The position numbers were made by a program, and so were the translations under genes. 64,000 bases of DNA from Piper betle (Eukaryota > Streptophyta > Magnoliopsida > Piperales > Piperaceae). This document shows positions 1 to 15,913 of the stretch, piece after piece. The notes under the pieces are model-generated. The model saw nothing but the letters and a program-made list of their open reading frames with translations. It had not been told where the DNA came from and made no database searches. Numbering within the stretch: position 1 is the stretch's first letter; the number at the start of each line of letters is the position of its first letter. Location of the stretch: positions 18,036 to 82,035 of the forward strand of contig JAURVB010001764.1 in assembly GCA_033002965.1 (NCBI GenBank), written 5' to 3'.

Positions 1-622
1 ATGTTAATGAAGTTCATTAGGCGTGCAATTATAGCAAAATGTATAAGCGCGAATATGATCTTGGTCATATATATGACTGTCTGGATGTGATATTCTTCAC
101 CTGGATCCATTGTATGCAGATTATGTCGTTTCGATCCATAGTCATGTGAAAAGTTAAACCCTTCGAAAGAAAGTTGCTTTAAAAAAAAGGTTGTGCTCTT
201 AGTGGTGGTGTTTGGATTATTCGAGTAAGAGGATGCCCTAAGAATTAAAAACAAACAAAACAGGGCAAAAATTCATCATAAAAATGGACAAGGCTATTTT
301 TTAAAAAAACAAAAAACAATGTACAATCCTTACCAACATTTCTGCAACTTTACACATCAGTACCATTCTCACATGATACTATTTTTTGCTTCTTTTATAT
401 ATATATATATATACTCCTTAAAAACTCAGTGAATGAAAATCGATGAATGAGAAAATTAAAAGAGAACCACCACTTCCAGGCCAGATCTGTTCATAACTTC
501 ATATGACACACCCCTTATTGGACTGTACTTGATCTTAAATATGTTAAATGAATATAACAATATATATATATACGGATATATATTATATATATAATTTGTC
601 TAGCAAATATCAACTCCACCGT
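1..622. other. AT-rich flank, no gene seen
   Basis: AT-rich sequence with short (TA)n runs near 397-412 and 560-590. It lies downstream of the minus-strand BLT-like gene, so part may be its 3' UTR and polyadenylation region. No coding signal recognised. Confidence 0.5.
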
Positions 623-1502
623 TCATCCAACCGTGACACAGTCGACGCCGGCGACAACCGCCACCGGACTCCGGTGCCGGAGAAGAAGCTTGAGTTGAGC
701 TTTCTGGCACTCCACCTTTGCCCCTATGGGCCTCCCTGATCTGGAGCTCATGGCTCTGATCACTCTCGGGAACTCCACATACCCTTTTATCCCCCTCACT
801 ATGTGTGGGTTCTCCGACTCCGACGACCCCTTGCGTTGGCAGCTTCCTTGCTTCAGAACCAAACAGTTTGCAGCAGTTGAAGAAGAAGAAGAGGTTGGAG
901 GAGGAGGAGGCGGTATTGGAGGAGGAGGCGGTATTGGAGGAGGTGGAAGCTGCTGGTTGTTGTCATGATGAGCTAGCTTTGGTCCGGCAAGCTCGGCCAG
1001 CTTCTCCTCCATGAGGAGGCTGGCATCGACCATCTTCATCTGCACCCTCTCCTCCCTCCACACCTCGGCCATCCTCAACATCCTCTTCTCCTCCTCCACT
1101 TCCTTCTTAAACCGCTCCATCTCCTCCCTGGCCCTCTCCCGAGCCTCCCGTGCATCCACCAGCTCCCTCGCCAGCTTCTTGCTTGTGGCCTCAGCCTTCT
1201 TCCTCATCCGCCGCTCCAACTCCACCTCGGCCTTGAGGTCCTCGACCAGGGCCTTGGCAAGACTTAGCTCGTTCATGGTGGAGGCGAGCTCAAGAGAGGG
1301 GGTGATTGGTTGGGGTGCAATGGAGGTGGTGTGTATTTAGAGAGGGAGAGTAAAAGGGATTGTGGTAGAGCTTCCATCTGGGTGAGGAAGTGGTGGGGTG
1401 TGCGAGCATTTGATTTTGGTACTCATTGCCCGGCGCCATCATCAACATCGTCGGCTCCTCTTCCATCGTCGCTGCTGCTTCTTCTCTGGCCCTTTTTCTC
1501 AT
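623..1502 (-). CDS. BLT: BRANCHLESS TRICHOME-like coiled-coil protein, frameshifted
   Basis: Two adjacent reading frames on the minus strand look like one protein. The upstream frame (ATG at 1502, or a second at 1466) holds SPRWKLYHNPFYSP, which I recognise as typical of the N-terminus of BRANCHLESS TRICHOME-type proteins, and stops at 1290. The downstream frame (first ATG 1276, stop 623, 217 residues) starts with a charged coiled coil (residues 1-90), then a proline-rich stretch (about 107-130), then the conserved C-terminus with ENPHIVRGIKGYVEFPRVIR and KVECQKAQLKLLL. In Arabidopsis, BLT affects trichome branching through the cytoskeleton; the function here is inferred. The frames are offset by one base next to a run of five C (minus strand, 1302-1298); one C fewer would join them. 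This could be an assembly error, a real lesion, or initiation at 1276 of a shorter protein. No intron is needed. Family assignment is from memory of conserved motifs. Confidence 0.62.
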
Positions 1503-1759
1503 ATTGTTATTTTTTGTTCTAGTATTGACAGATAGGAAGGAACAGGGAAGGGGTGGACCAGACCGCTCTTTGAGATATCGCAATTATATTGCCACCATGG
1601 TTGTGGGTTGGTTGTAATCGAGAAGGAAAGACGTGGATATTGAATGGGAGCCTCCACTGTCTTCTCTCTTCTTTTCTTCCGGAGCCTCGACTTTGCATCA
1701 TTAGAAGTGGGGGCGGACATTTTTGAAGAGCTACTCCGTATAACTTATACAAGAATCAA

Positions 1760-3590
1760 GATTTTGGGTAAAAGGTTAGGGGTTTAGACCGTGGGGGTCG
1801 TGTAGAGAAGTTGGTAGGTGTGTTTGTGCTAGATTAGGGATTAGCATAGAAAATACATAGTTGACAATGGAGACAGGAAACTTACTTGAAATCGGCTGAT
1901 ATGAAAATTGACTTCATGTGTTTGAATTTTACGTAAAATTCAACTTTCTAATTTATGATTTTTTTCAAAAAAAGTACAAAATTTTATAAGTTTGACTTTA
2001 ATAAACTCCTTAGATGATGATGTTAAACAATCAAATTCGGATGTCAGATGTGAGTTGATAAACTCCTTATAAGGGAACAATTTTTGACAATAGTCAATTT
2101 AACAAGTGATAAACAAATGCCAATTTTTGATTGATTAATTAATTATTAAGCAAAAAAATAATATGTACCAAGTAATCTAAAGATAAAGATCAGAAGATAC
2201 AGATCATCAAGTGCCAGTACATTATCAGAAGATAACGATCATAAAGTGCCGGTACGTTTCTAATAGATCTATCTTTGTTTGAGATTAATATTAAACAAAA
2301 AAATAATACGTAGAAAGTAATTTAAAGATAAAGATCAGAAAATAAAGATCAGTAAATGCCTCCGTTACTAATAGATTTATCTATCTGTGTCTGAGATTAA
2401 CTTGAGTGGTGTTATTAAGATTATCACTGCATGTAAATAAAAAATTATCCGTTATACATGTAAATAATTATGTTTATCGCTTCTCCTGTATTTTGATTTA
2501 GTGGATCGGTAGTAGGTGAGATATTTTGTTTGTTGTGTATGCTTGAGAATTGTTTAGCAATTCATATGTTTTGAGATTATTGTTTGGATTAGAAGTTGTT
2601 CATCTGCTCTGCTTCACTTCAGGTGGACTGGGCTGTCGATCAGAAGAAGAATTTAAATATTTTAATTGGTTTCTTCGATTGATTGAAGGAGTTGAGAGAC
2701 GACGTACAGAGATTGGAAGAACCGAGCGGCTGCAGCAGCATTTGAAAGAGGTATGGATAGTTCCATTTTACGTTGCTTATATTTTGATTTATTCCTTCAA
2801 GTTTCTTTCCACAATGTTTTTTTTCTTTGTCGCCTCTCGCTTCAATCATTATCTCGAAGTTCATAACCGGAGTTGATTGTAGAATAGTATTGAGTTTCAT
2901 TGGTTTGTATCACCATTGTACAAACCAGTAAGTACGATTTGGATGATATTTTCTGGAGTCCAATGTTTTACTCCAAATGCATGGTTTTATTAAGAGATGT
3001 AATGTGCTAATATTTCTCATCTTTTACTTTTTTAATTTTTCTTACATAGCTTTACCTATGTTTGGTGGAGAGGTGGTATGTCAAGAAAAGAAAAAGTGAA
3101 AGTTGCAATGGTATGCGAGGGTCCGGATTAACAGGTTTATTTGCATCTCAAGTCAAAGAATTACAACTTAAAGTTCTCACTTTCTTCTTTTTCCATGTTT
3201 GAGCGAGTAACAGCCACAAACAGAAGTTGTAGTTGCAATTTCCAAGGAGAATGCTTACCACTTCATAACAAGGAAGGAAGGACGAGCGATCATGGGGCGC
3301 TCTGAGGTTGGTTGATTATTACATATTGTTTTCTGTTATTGGATAAATAGGGTTTCATTAGCTATTTCATCCCAACGTATGTTTGTTATGCTCTTCTTAA
3401 AACCATCTTTTTTAATAAAATTGATCAAAATACTTTTTTATAAGAATATTAATAATCAATTAATAAATTGATAGAGATCTTAGATTACCTAGAAATCTTA
3501 AATTAAAAAATGTAAAAATCTTAAATATCTCTGTGTAATTAAGTAACAAACTTTAAATATTAGATTAATATGATTATAAATATATATAAT
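1760..3590. other. Intergenic DNA with one unexplained exon-like segment
   Basis: Mostly AT-rich, with local duplications around 2160-2350 (the phrase AAAGATAAAGATCAGAA recurs). The segment 3214-3306 on the plus strand is open for 31 codons, is preceded by AG at 3212-3213, and is followed by GT at 3307-3308. It reads as a plausible internal exon including ISKENAYHFITRKEGRAIMG. I do not recognise the family and found no partner exons. A 108-codon open frame at 2550-2876 shows no familiar domain. Best treated as a possible gene or transposon fragment. Confidence 0.25.
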
Positions 3591-3654
3591 TAGAATTTAC
3601 CACTTTTTTAAGGTTAGATTCCTAATTTGGTTAAAATTATATATGTTGAGGTTC

Positions 3655-4320
3655 TTCAGCTCGACTCGACTCGAAACTCGATATTTAAATGCTTGAGCTC
3701 GAACTCGGATCTTATGTGCCGAGCTTGAACAAGGCCGTGTTTGATTCGACTCAACTCGGATATAACTCGAATTCAACTCGTAACTCGACACGATAAAATA
3801 ATATAATAAAAAATTCTTTATATTATATTATATATATATATATATACAATATAATAATAAAGAAGTGAGATAGTTGAGATAAAAAACATTCAAGTTAATG
3901 ACCTCAAAGTTCTGGGTTCAATATATATTGAATACATTTTTTGCATTTTTTTTAAATGAGGTATTTTTGACTTTTAATCGAGTCGGTTTCGAGTATATGA
4001 ACGAGCTGTGTTCAAGCTCAGAAAAATGAGTTGTGCTCGAATTCAGAAAAATTAAACAGTTTAAGTGTATTCAAGCTCGAGTTAAACTCGAACACATAAA
4101 AGATATTCGAGTCGAATTCGAGCATGTATGTTCAAAACTAACGAGCTGTGTTTGAGCTCAGAAAAATTAAATAATTTAAGTGTATTTGAGCTCGAGTCAA
4201 GCTCAAACACATAAAAGATATTTGAGTCAAACTCGAGCATGTATATTCAAAACTCGTTCGATCTCGAGTCGTGTTCGAAAACAAGTTGAGCTTGGTTCGC
4301 TCGCTCGTTTAGCAACCCTA
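3655..4320 (-). mobile_element. ACTCGA-rich hAT-like nonautonomous element, copy 1 (one end missing)
   Basis: About 665 bp dominated near both ends by permutations of ACTCGA/CTCGAG. It is colinear, in reverse orientation, with the element at 15309-15913; shared blocks include CGAAACTCGATATTTAAATG, the CGATAAAATAATATAATA tract with its (TA)n, and a tRNA-like centre. The right end (GCTCGCTCGTTTAGCAACCCTA) matches the terminal inverted repeat of copy 2. The left end begins directly in the ACTCGA array without the TAGGG terminus, so this copy is truncated. No transposase is present. Confidence 0.7.
3861..3930 (+). other. tRNA-like segment inside the ACTCGA element (copy 1)
   Basis: Contains CAAAGTTCTGGGTTCAATA, which resembles a pol III B box (GGTTCRA) in its usual context, and an upstream decayed A-box-like stretch. 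The counterpart in copy 2 is better preserved. It is not a folding tRNA gene. Confidence 0.4.
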
Positions 4321-5400
4321 GGGATACCTCACAAAGATTTATCAAGGCTTACAAAGAAAAAATATAATCAAATTTGAGTTGGAGTTAAATTGTATTTTAA
4401 GTTGATTTAAATTATTTAAAATATATAAAATTCGAATTAAGTGAATCATTTGAGTGTGGTTAGTTCAAATTTTAACAAAAATATTAATGATTATATAAGT
4501 ACAAGTTGAATACATTAATTTTTCAAAAATATAGTAAATTACAAAAAGTAGAATCTGTTTAAAATCTTTTTAAATGTATAAAATTTAAAAATTCCAGTGG
4601 AAAAAAATTTGAGCGTATAATCAGTATATAAAATATTTAATTAATAAAAAATTTTAAAAATAAAAAATATACATTTTGCCAAGTGTAGTTAGAATATACT
4701 AACTTTTTTAATTAATTAGAATATATCATTTTTAGACAAGAATTATAATATAATGTTAATAAGGTTTATAACTGAATTCCAATTAGTTGAACTAAAATAA
4801 AGATTTCTACCAAAACTTACAAAGAAAATATAATTAATTTTTGACTCAACTCAGATTATATTTTAAATTGATTTAAAATTTTAAAAATGTATAAAAGTCA
4901 ATCAAAGTGAATAATTGAGTAGAGTTAATTTGTGTTCCAACATTACTTATATAAATATTTATAATCAAAATGTATAAATTTCCTGAAAATTATAATTTAA
5001 CATAAAAGAGGTATAAATCCGAATAGATTGGAACATTAGTATAAAAAATATAACTTATAAAGGATTATACTTTATTAAAAATATCTTTATTATAAAACAT
5101 GTTATAATATAAAATACTTTAATTAAATTTTAAGTATAATTTAACACGTATAACATTTGCAAAAAAATAATTTAACACGTATAAAAATACTTTATTTGGT
5201 AATGGGTCTGTCTTAAATGATATAAAAAGAAGATTAAAATTAATTATAATTAATTTATAAAAAAATTAATATAAAATATGATATTTATTTGAAAATATGA
5301 CTAACAAATAAAAAAAAGATATGCAACCTACGCATGAAGTAAACACTTTGAGTAAACAAAATTTTTAGATTTGATATAAAAAAGATAATACTTATCTTAG

Positions 5401-5464
5401 AATATAATCAATATATAAGAGAAAAATATATAATCCCGCATAATGTGCGGGTAACCCCTTGTTT
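5401..5464 (+). mobile_element. Helitron-like 3' terminus (decayed)
   Basis: A perfect short hairpin, stem CCCGCA (5435-5440) and TGCGGG (5446-5451) with a 5-nt loop, sits at the end of an AT-rich tract and is followed about 8 nt later by CTTG. Helitron 3' ends have a GC-rich hairpin about 10 nt before CTRR. The terminal tetranucleotide is imperfect and I cannot place a 5' end. Confidence 0.35.
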
Positions 5465-7182
5465 AAACTAAAAATCATTCTAGCTGTCCTTGTGGAAATA
5501 TAAGTCATATGAAAAGGATAAGTTATAACTTAGCTTTTCTAAATTTTCGCCATATTAAATTAGATTAACCGGTGTATAAACGAGTAATATTTCCGAACGA
5601 GGGAGGTAAATTCAGATTTTATGCATCAGCATTTATTGGAAAGACAAGTCTCTTCCGTTCTGGTGCTAGATGACTTAATTGCTAACACTCGTCCACCGCT
5701 GGATGAGTTCATTTTTCTATATTACACGTTGGTCAGTCTTCTTTCATTTTATTTATTGCTAAACTGGCCCACATACAGTAACATGTTTAAACGGCTCATA
5801 TTTACCAAAAAATAAAACGACTGGAATAAATAAAATTGAAAAACTAATTTTTTGCCCCCCACAATTGGAATACTTCTTTGAACTTCATATGGGTTTATTG
5901 AACCAAATATTTACAGACCCTGTTACGATAGCTTTTTCACCGGCTAGCATCGGCTATAATTACAAGTACCAATACTTTTTCTTGCATGCCTGCTTGTTAT
6001 TCTTAGCTTCAAGTTTTTTACTTTTCCATCTTTGCTAATCATGTTATAATGAAACAAATTGGCTTGCACTTCATATATATATATATATATATTTCACATA
6101 GTCGATGGGCTGGCAGGCAGTTTTAACTTTGACATATCTTGATTGGGCAACCAATTACTGTACTGAGATTATACGACGAAGGGGCCAAACCAAGGACAAC
6201 ATATACAGTAACCTAATCCCACAATTAGGTTGATGCTTTGGTTTGGAAGGATAGTCCCAACCGTCTTCCATTTGCCAGAATTGGTTAGGACAAAGACTCA
6301 CATCACATGGTGACAGACATCAATTGTTCTTGGCGATAAGTGGTCCGTGCATGTATGCACTCTAGTCACGTCTCCTCATGCATATATATATATATATATG
6401 AAACGAGGAAAGGTGTCGAACAAAGAGATGAATGCTTGCTGTACAATGGCAGAAGCAATAGCTGGTCTGATGATATATCCACTTTCGAATTTGGACAAAA
6501 GGATCGATCCATCAAGTTGATAATAATTACAAGAACATGGGAACAAGAAAAGCCTTCTTTCGCCCAGGTTCACTCGCAATTGGCATAAAGCATACACCGG
6601 CAGGGGATGCCCAATTTCAGTTACGTGACGGAAATGGAATGGTTGTTGATAAGGTTATATTGAAGTTGGACCAGAAAGCTATTTGCAGAATTTAAAAAAA
6701 AATCTAAAATTCCATGCTTCTATCCCATTCTACCTCGAGCCCTATTTGAACACACTTGCTGCACATGTGTCATAAGTTATACCTGGCTAGGACGTTGCAT
6801 GGACCACGAATGACATCGTTCTTCTCTGATATTTTAGTGCTTTAGTTGTTTTTTATTTATTTTTGCTGCCACTCACACAATTTTTAAAATTTCTTAATCT
6901 CCTCGACTTATTTAGACTTTAGATTAAGAAAAAGACTTCACAAATGTTTCATTTCATTGTAATACCTTAATACCATTATTTTTCTTATAGTTTGATTTAA
7001 GTTAAAGGTAATTTCAGTTTCATGCAAAGTTTTAAGGAAGAATTTTAAGCTAATTTCACACTAGATTTTATTTATTATATTAAAAACTAATAAAAATGAC
7101 CAACCAGTCTTGATCTTAAAGTGGAGTTTGAATGAACTATATTCCATTGAAATAATTTTTTTTCAAAGCTGAGTGTAGAGTT

Positions 7183-7240
<58 letters not shown>

Positions 7241-7475
7241 TATTGAATTCAATCAGACGCTTACGATTAGTGCCAGGGATTTTAATTGATTTTTATTAAT
7301 TTTTTGAAATGCCCGTTATCCTCTATACCTCGATCGGTCCCTCTCAAGGCTTCCTTCCCACCGCCACACCATCCTTCATCATCGCTGGCCATTCCTATAA
7401 CCATGGCACCATCTCGGGCCAATCCTGACCTTTGTCAATGTCGAAGACATCAGAATGTACTATGCAATATAAAAA
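5465..7475. other. Intergenic DNA, no gene recognised
   Basis: AT-rich, with (TA)n tracts at about 6073-6092, 6382-6400 and a long one at 7184-7236. Open frames at 5621-5815 and 6340-6588 have no recognisable domain, no splice-site support and include microsatellite sequence. No gene called. Confidence 0.5.
7184..7236. repeat. (TA)n microsatellite
   Basis: About 50 bp of uninterrupted TA dinucleotide visible directly. Confidence 0.95.
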
Positions 7476-7479
7476 TTAG

Positions 7480-8260
7480 GAATAATTAAAAATTTAGAAA
7501 AATAGACGAACTCTTAAATTACCAAACAAATGAAATTTCAAAGAGAAAAAAATAAAGTCAAAATAAGAGAATAAATTAGATTAAAAAAAGTAGACAGAAA
7601 GAACCTAGAGAAGTCACACAACTAATCTAATAATCCATCAAAAGTTCTAAGTACAAAAGGAGACTACTCCTTATTTATAAAAAAAAGTTTTAATAAGATA
7701 ATTCCTAAAATATCCTTGAACTAAATAAAAATATTACAAATAAATCCCTGATATAGAAAATAATATAAATGTAATAAATACTTATAATAGACGTTCTGCG
7801 TCAGACTTCCCTGCTAAAAAGAACTAATCCACAATTTCTAGAGCACTCCAAGAATACTATGTAAGATCCATAATTCGACGAGCCTAACATAACCCGACGA
7901 TCACCAAGTTCCTAAAAAACTGCAGAATTCTTGACAAAGATATCTTCCTCATTAATAGCATCGTCAACCTTATCAGTCAATTAAGTGTTCTTAGAACTAA
8001 TGGCATTCGCAGCTACATGCCTCGGTTTCTGACAATTATAACAAATAGAAGTTGAACTAAAAAGTAACAGGAATAAACTTAATACCTTTGCTAATGTGAA
8101 CCTGAGTGTTGGAATGAGGTCCAGTGTGAGAAGAAGAGCCCGACATAAGGTTGGTGGGCAAGTGTAAAATAAGAGTGTTCTTGGGCATGCAACTAATGCA
8201 CCGACACGGCGCCGCGCCCGCATGTGATCACATAAACTCGTTGCGCTCTTGTCCGTCAAA
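7480..8260 (-). mobile_element. Degraded LTR-retroelement fragment (gag zinc knuckle and LTR-like tail)
   Basis: The minus-strand frame 8259-7981 ends with CYNCQKPRHVAANA, which resembles the retroviral-type zinc knuckle CX2CX4HX4C of copia/gypsy gag; the last Cys is replaced by Ala. Downstream on the same strand (about 7790-7480) an AT-rich stretch with a TATAAATAAGGAG-like signal could be an LTR promoter region. Everything is interrupted by stops. I cannot define ends or a target duplication, so the assignment is tentative. Confidence 0.35.
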
Positions 8261-8788
8261 GTGAAGGTGGATTTGATGCAGGCCTGCTTGTATTTGTTAC
8301 AGCGTTGAACGTTTGCAAGAATTAGGGTGTGTATGTGTTGCTTTTCCTCTTGTTTTTTTTTGGAAAGAATACTATATTCGATTGACTATTGATCAGCACA
8401 GAAAACAAATTAAAATGCTCCATTTTGAATGTAAAAGAAGTGTTCACGACTGACGACTTGTGCCAAAGCACATGGTGTAGCTACGAAAGTCAAACTTGTC
8501 ATTGTTTTAAGTTTCAAATACAGCTTCACTTTCTTAATTACTCTTGACATATGGCTCAACATTGGAATTTTCCTCTCTGACAAAAAAAACATGACACTGC
8601 GGAAAAACAAATTATAGTTTTCAATATTTTAGTTGACGTTTAACAAACTCTGAATCTATCATAGTACCAAATACCAATTATCTTATGTTTCTTTACTATC
8701 CACTTGGGGGTGAAAAAAATCACAAATTTTGTAAACCAAAATGCACATTTGCTTGTCCATGAAAATGATGAAAACATAGAAGAAACAT

Positions 8789-9601
8789 TTAATCCAGCTC
8801 AAGACAAGACAAGACGATTTTTTGGACAGCTAGCGAAAGGATCAGGTCAAAAGGCTCACACCTTATAGGCATCTCCAATTCATAAAAGGGATTTTTCAGC
8901 AGTGTCTGTATAAAGCTTGCATATGTGCTTCAAAAGAGCTTCCATGTACTGTTTACCATGCTCGAGCACAACAAAAAACTTGGCCCCTGCAACGTGCGAG
9001 CTTGACCATCAACAACTTGGATTAATGTTACCAATAAACTCATCTTATACTGAAAAATAGATAAATGTCAGTTTAATGGAATTCTATGGAAGGTAATAGA
9101 CAGTGAAAGTGAAAGTCACATTATAGTCACAACCGAGCGGTTCTAGACCTACAGAACATTAACAACAATAGCAACAAAAATTATCTAAAGGTTTTCCTCG
9201 CAAAAATAATAATACAAGGATGACACAAGATCACAACAAATGCAAACATAATAGCCAAAAATTAATTAACAGATTAAAGATCTGTGAGTGATTGAAAACA
9301 ATGAACATAGAAAGTATCAGCTTCAAGAAGCTCAATCCCCGTACAACCAGTTGTAGTGGATGGCGTGCATAGAATGCCAGAGGCTAGCTACCCGCAGGCT
9401 GTCATTTGTATCCATACGACCCGCTGTTCCACAATCCTGTCATTTGAAACCAATCTCTCAATATTTAAAAATGTTCAAAGAGGAAAGCTTGCTCACGGAG
9501 ATGATGAATATATGGTCAAATGAAGAATGAACATCTGACACCTTGTAGAAAACGAGTCCACCAGATTTATTAATGATAAAGAGACTGCAGGTGGCAGCCG
9601 T
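8789..9601 (-). pseudogene. TRAPPC4: TRAPPC4/TRS23 (TRAPP complex subunit) pseudogene, introns retained
   Basis: Three exons of the TRAPP tethering subunit TRS23 (ER-Golgi and Golgi trafficking) are readable in order. Exon 1 (9601-9542) encodes AATCSLFIINKSGGLVFYK and has an intact GT donor. Exon 2 (9436-9282) encodes GRMDTNDSLRVASLWHSMHAI and later TGIELLEADTF and HCFQSLT. Exon 3 (8986-8789) encodes KFFVVLEHGKQYMEALLKH and NPFYELEMPIRCE. Lesions: the expected start ATG is ACG (9601-9599); exon 2 has a frame-disrupting deletion after MHAI that leads to a stop; the donor after exon 2 reads AT instead of GT (9281-9280); exon 3 lacks two bases after YTD. Retained introns indicate an unprocessed copy (a gene duplicate) rather than a retrocopy. 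Four independent lesions make a sequencing artefact unlikely. Confidence 0.85.
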
Positions 9602-11080
9602 TTCACTCTCCAAAACAGTATCATCAGCTTGCCAAAAGATCCAATTAGTGATTAGAGAAGATTCCCTAGACAAGGAAAATTGACAACAAATGAAAGCAGA
9701 TCCTCCGTTAACACAGAACATAGAATAGAACTGTATGAAAATGCAGGCAATTAAATCCATAGTATAGTCTAACTCCAAAATTCTCAGAATCGACTCCTCA
9801 ACTCAATAGATGGTTGAGAAATGCGTTCAATATGACTGAATTTATTCACAATTGACTCTCCGGGTCAAGCAATAAAATTTATCCAAATATAATATTTTTT
9901 ATTAATTAAATTAATATTTTTTAATTAATATAAATTATATATTTATTAATTCAAGTGTCATAGGATTAATATATACAAATTTTATATAATTATTTATTAA
10001 TATAATTAAATTTTTAATATAAATAACTCTGAATTAATTTTAAAGTAATTGACTCTACTATGTGATAGCCGAGTCGAGTCCAAATTTTTGAGTTTTTAAC
10101 TGTGATTAAATCCCGTAATGATAAGATTAATGTTATTGGTAGAGTCCGTTCACAATTCAAATAGCATGTAGCTTGCCAATCCCCATACCAGATTTTTACG
10201 ACATAAATCAGGTATGTGATGCAGAGTAATTAACTACAGAACGGCATCAACGCATTCATATGCGTTGGCTTAAGCATGAAAAAATTGACCCACAAAAATT
10301 CTCTCTTCTAAATCCAAATGGAACACCGGAACACCGGCTTCGTGGACAAAATCTCAAAACCTTCAAAGAAAAGATCGATGGTAGCACTAAAAGAGGGCAC
10401 CCTCCATCAACCGGAGGCGATAATTACGAATAGGAAGAGATGGAGAAAGAACATCGACGGAGAAAAAGTGCTCACCGGCGGCAGTTATTGGCCAGAGAAT
10501 TAAATTAGGATCATTTTCCCTAATTCCAATATCTTTTTTTGTCCCCATCTCCCCTTTTCCCTAAGCCCAGAAAAAGAAAAAAATAAAAAGAAAGAAAGAA
10601 AACTGCCTTATTGTTTTTTTGTGGTTATTTAATTTAAAAATTATGAGTCCAGCAGCTGGTTTTTTCTTAGTCCCAATTCAGACATCTCTAAATTTGAGCT
10701 AAGCCTACTCGTCCTTATATTTGAGCTTTAGTCGGTTTTGAGTTTGCTTAATTTATATTTATTATATTGTCTTTGTATAATTTATAATATTTTTCATTTT
10801 AAAGTTTTTAATATTTCAATTTATCATTAGTTTTGGTTACAAAATAAAATAGTAATATATAAAAACATTATATTAATTTTAGTGACATTGTTGTACTCTT
10901 TAATTATTAGTTTAGTTATGTTTTCTTATGAAAAACAAATGCAATTGTTTAATATCTAATTTTTTACATAGATTATCAAGTCAACAACCCAGTTTCATTT
11001 TATTTAGGTTCAAATTGAGCTTTATTCTAATCAAATATCGAAACAAATTAGACATCTATTATCTAGTTATAAATAACCCT

Positions 11081-11163
<83 letters not shown>

Positions 11164-11520
11164 GAAATAGTACAAGGTATATCATGAGTTCTCCCTTACT
11201 ATATGAGCTATCTGCTTTAATTATTGGCTCAATACGCAGTATTGCAAAACGTTTACTACTTAGCAACATATTTAGAATCATCATAAATATGTTATATTTT
11301 CTTCATTTTTCATTAATATTACATAAGACCTGCCTTCACTCGAGCTAAAACAACAACTCGCCCAAACTGCTACACATATTGATCCTCTTTTACACGCCGT
11401 GCCAGGAAAGGGACCTGGGAAATTTCACTTCCCTTCTTTCCACTACAACTCAAGACTCTTGTGCTAAGTTCTTTTAGAAAAATAAAACAGTAAAAGGACT
11501 TAAATTAACAGAATCCAATA
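9602..11520. other. Intergenic DNA with long (TA)n tract
   Basis: AT-rich. The open frame 10318-10503 (plus, 61 codons, basic) has no recognised domain. A (TA)n tract covers about 11083-11161 and creates spurious repetitive Ile-Tyr frames on both strands. No gene called. Confidence 0.5.
11083..11161. repeat. (TA)n microsatellite, about 78 bp
   Basis: Continuous TA dinucleotide, about 2.6 kb beyond the 3' end side of the endoglucanase start and 360 bp past its stop codon. Confidence 0.95.
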
Positions 11521-15300
<3,780 letters not shown>

Positions 15301-15308
15301 ACAGTCGG

Positions 15309-15913
15309 TAGGGGTGCTAATTGAGCGAGCGAGCCGAGCTCAACATGTGTTCGAACTCGGCTCGAATAGTTCGAAACTCGTTTGAATCGAACTCGACTCG
15401 AGATCAAACGAGTTTTGGCATACATGCTCGAGTTCGACTCGAATATTTTTTATGTGTCCGAGCTCGACTCGAGCTCGAATATACTTAAACTGTTTATTTT
15501 TGTGAGCTCGTTCGCTAGTTCGTTCGTTAGCTATGTACCTCACTTAAAAAAAATAAGGCCAATGTGTTTTGAACCCACAACCTTTAAGTCATCATGGGGA
15601 ATACTTACCATCTAACTATCTTGCTTTTTTGTTATTATATTTCATATATATATATATATAATATAATATAAAGACTATATTATTATATTATTTTATCGAG
15701 TCAAGTTCGAGTCGAACTACGAGTCGAGTTCGAATCGAGTTCGAGTTACAACCGAGTCGAGTCGAGTCGGACACGACCTTGCTCAAGCTCGGCTCATAAG
15801 ATTCGAGTTCGAGTCGAATTCGAGTCGAGCATTTAAATGTCGAGTTTCGAGTCAAGTCAAGCCGAGACGAACGCTAAATACTCACGAGCTGACTCGCTCA
15901 ATTAGCAACCCTA
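15309..15913. mobile_element. ACTCGA-rich hAT-like nonautonomous element, copy 2 (both ends present)
   Basis: A 605-bp element with terminal inverted repeats: left TAGGGGTGCTAATTGAGCGA, and the right end read in reverse TAGGGTTGCTAATTGAGCGA, one mismatch over these 20 bases. hAT-superfamily ends commonly start (C/T)AGGG. Flanking 8-mers are ACAGTCGG (15301-15308) and ATTATCGG (15914-15921), 5 of 8 identical, which would fit a decayed hAT 8-bp target duplication; a TA duplication just inside is the alternative. Subterminal regions are dense in ACTCGA/CTCGAG. The centre holds a tRNA-like segment and a (TA)n run. No transposase. Confidence 0.75.
15566..15624 (-). other. tRNA-like segment inside the ACTCGA element (copy 2)
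   Basis: On the minus strand, TAGTTAGATGGTAAGTA resembles an A box region and AAAGGTTGTGGGTTCAAA a B box region, with tRNA-like spacing. It cannot form a full cloverleaf, so it is a tRNA-derived relic like those in SINEs, not a tRNA gene. Shared with the copy at 3861-3930, so it predates the split of the two copies. Confidence 0.45.

Noticed and set aside
3861..3930. Possible tRNA gene
   Set aside because: B-box-like word only; acceptor and anticodon stems cannot be formed.
10928..11284. Open frames on both strands with long Ile-Tyr repeats
   Set aside because: Translation of the (TA)n microsatellite, not protein.
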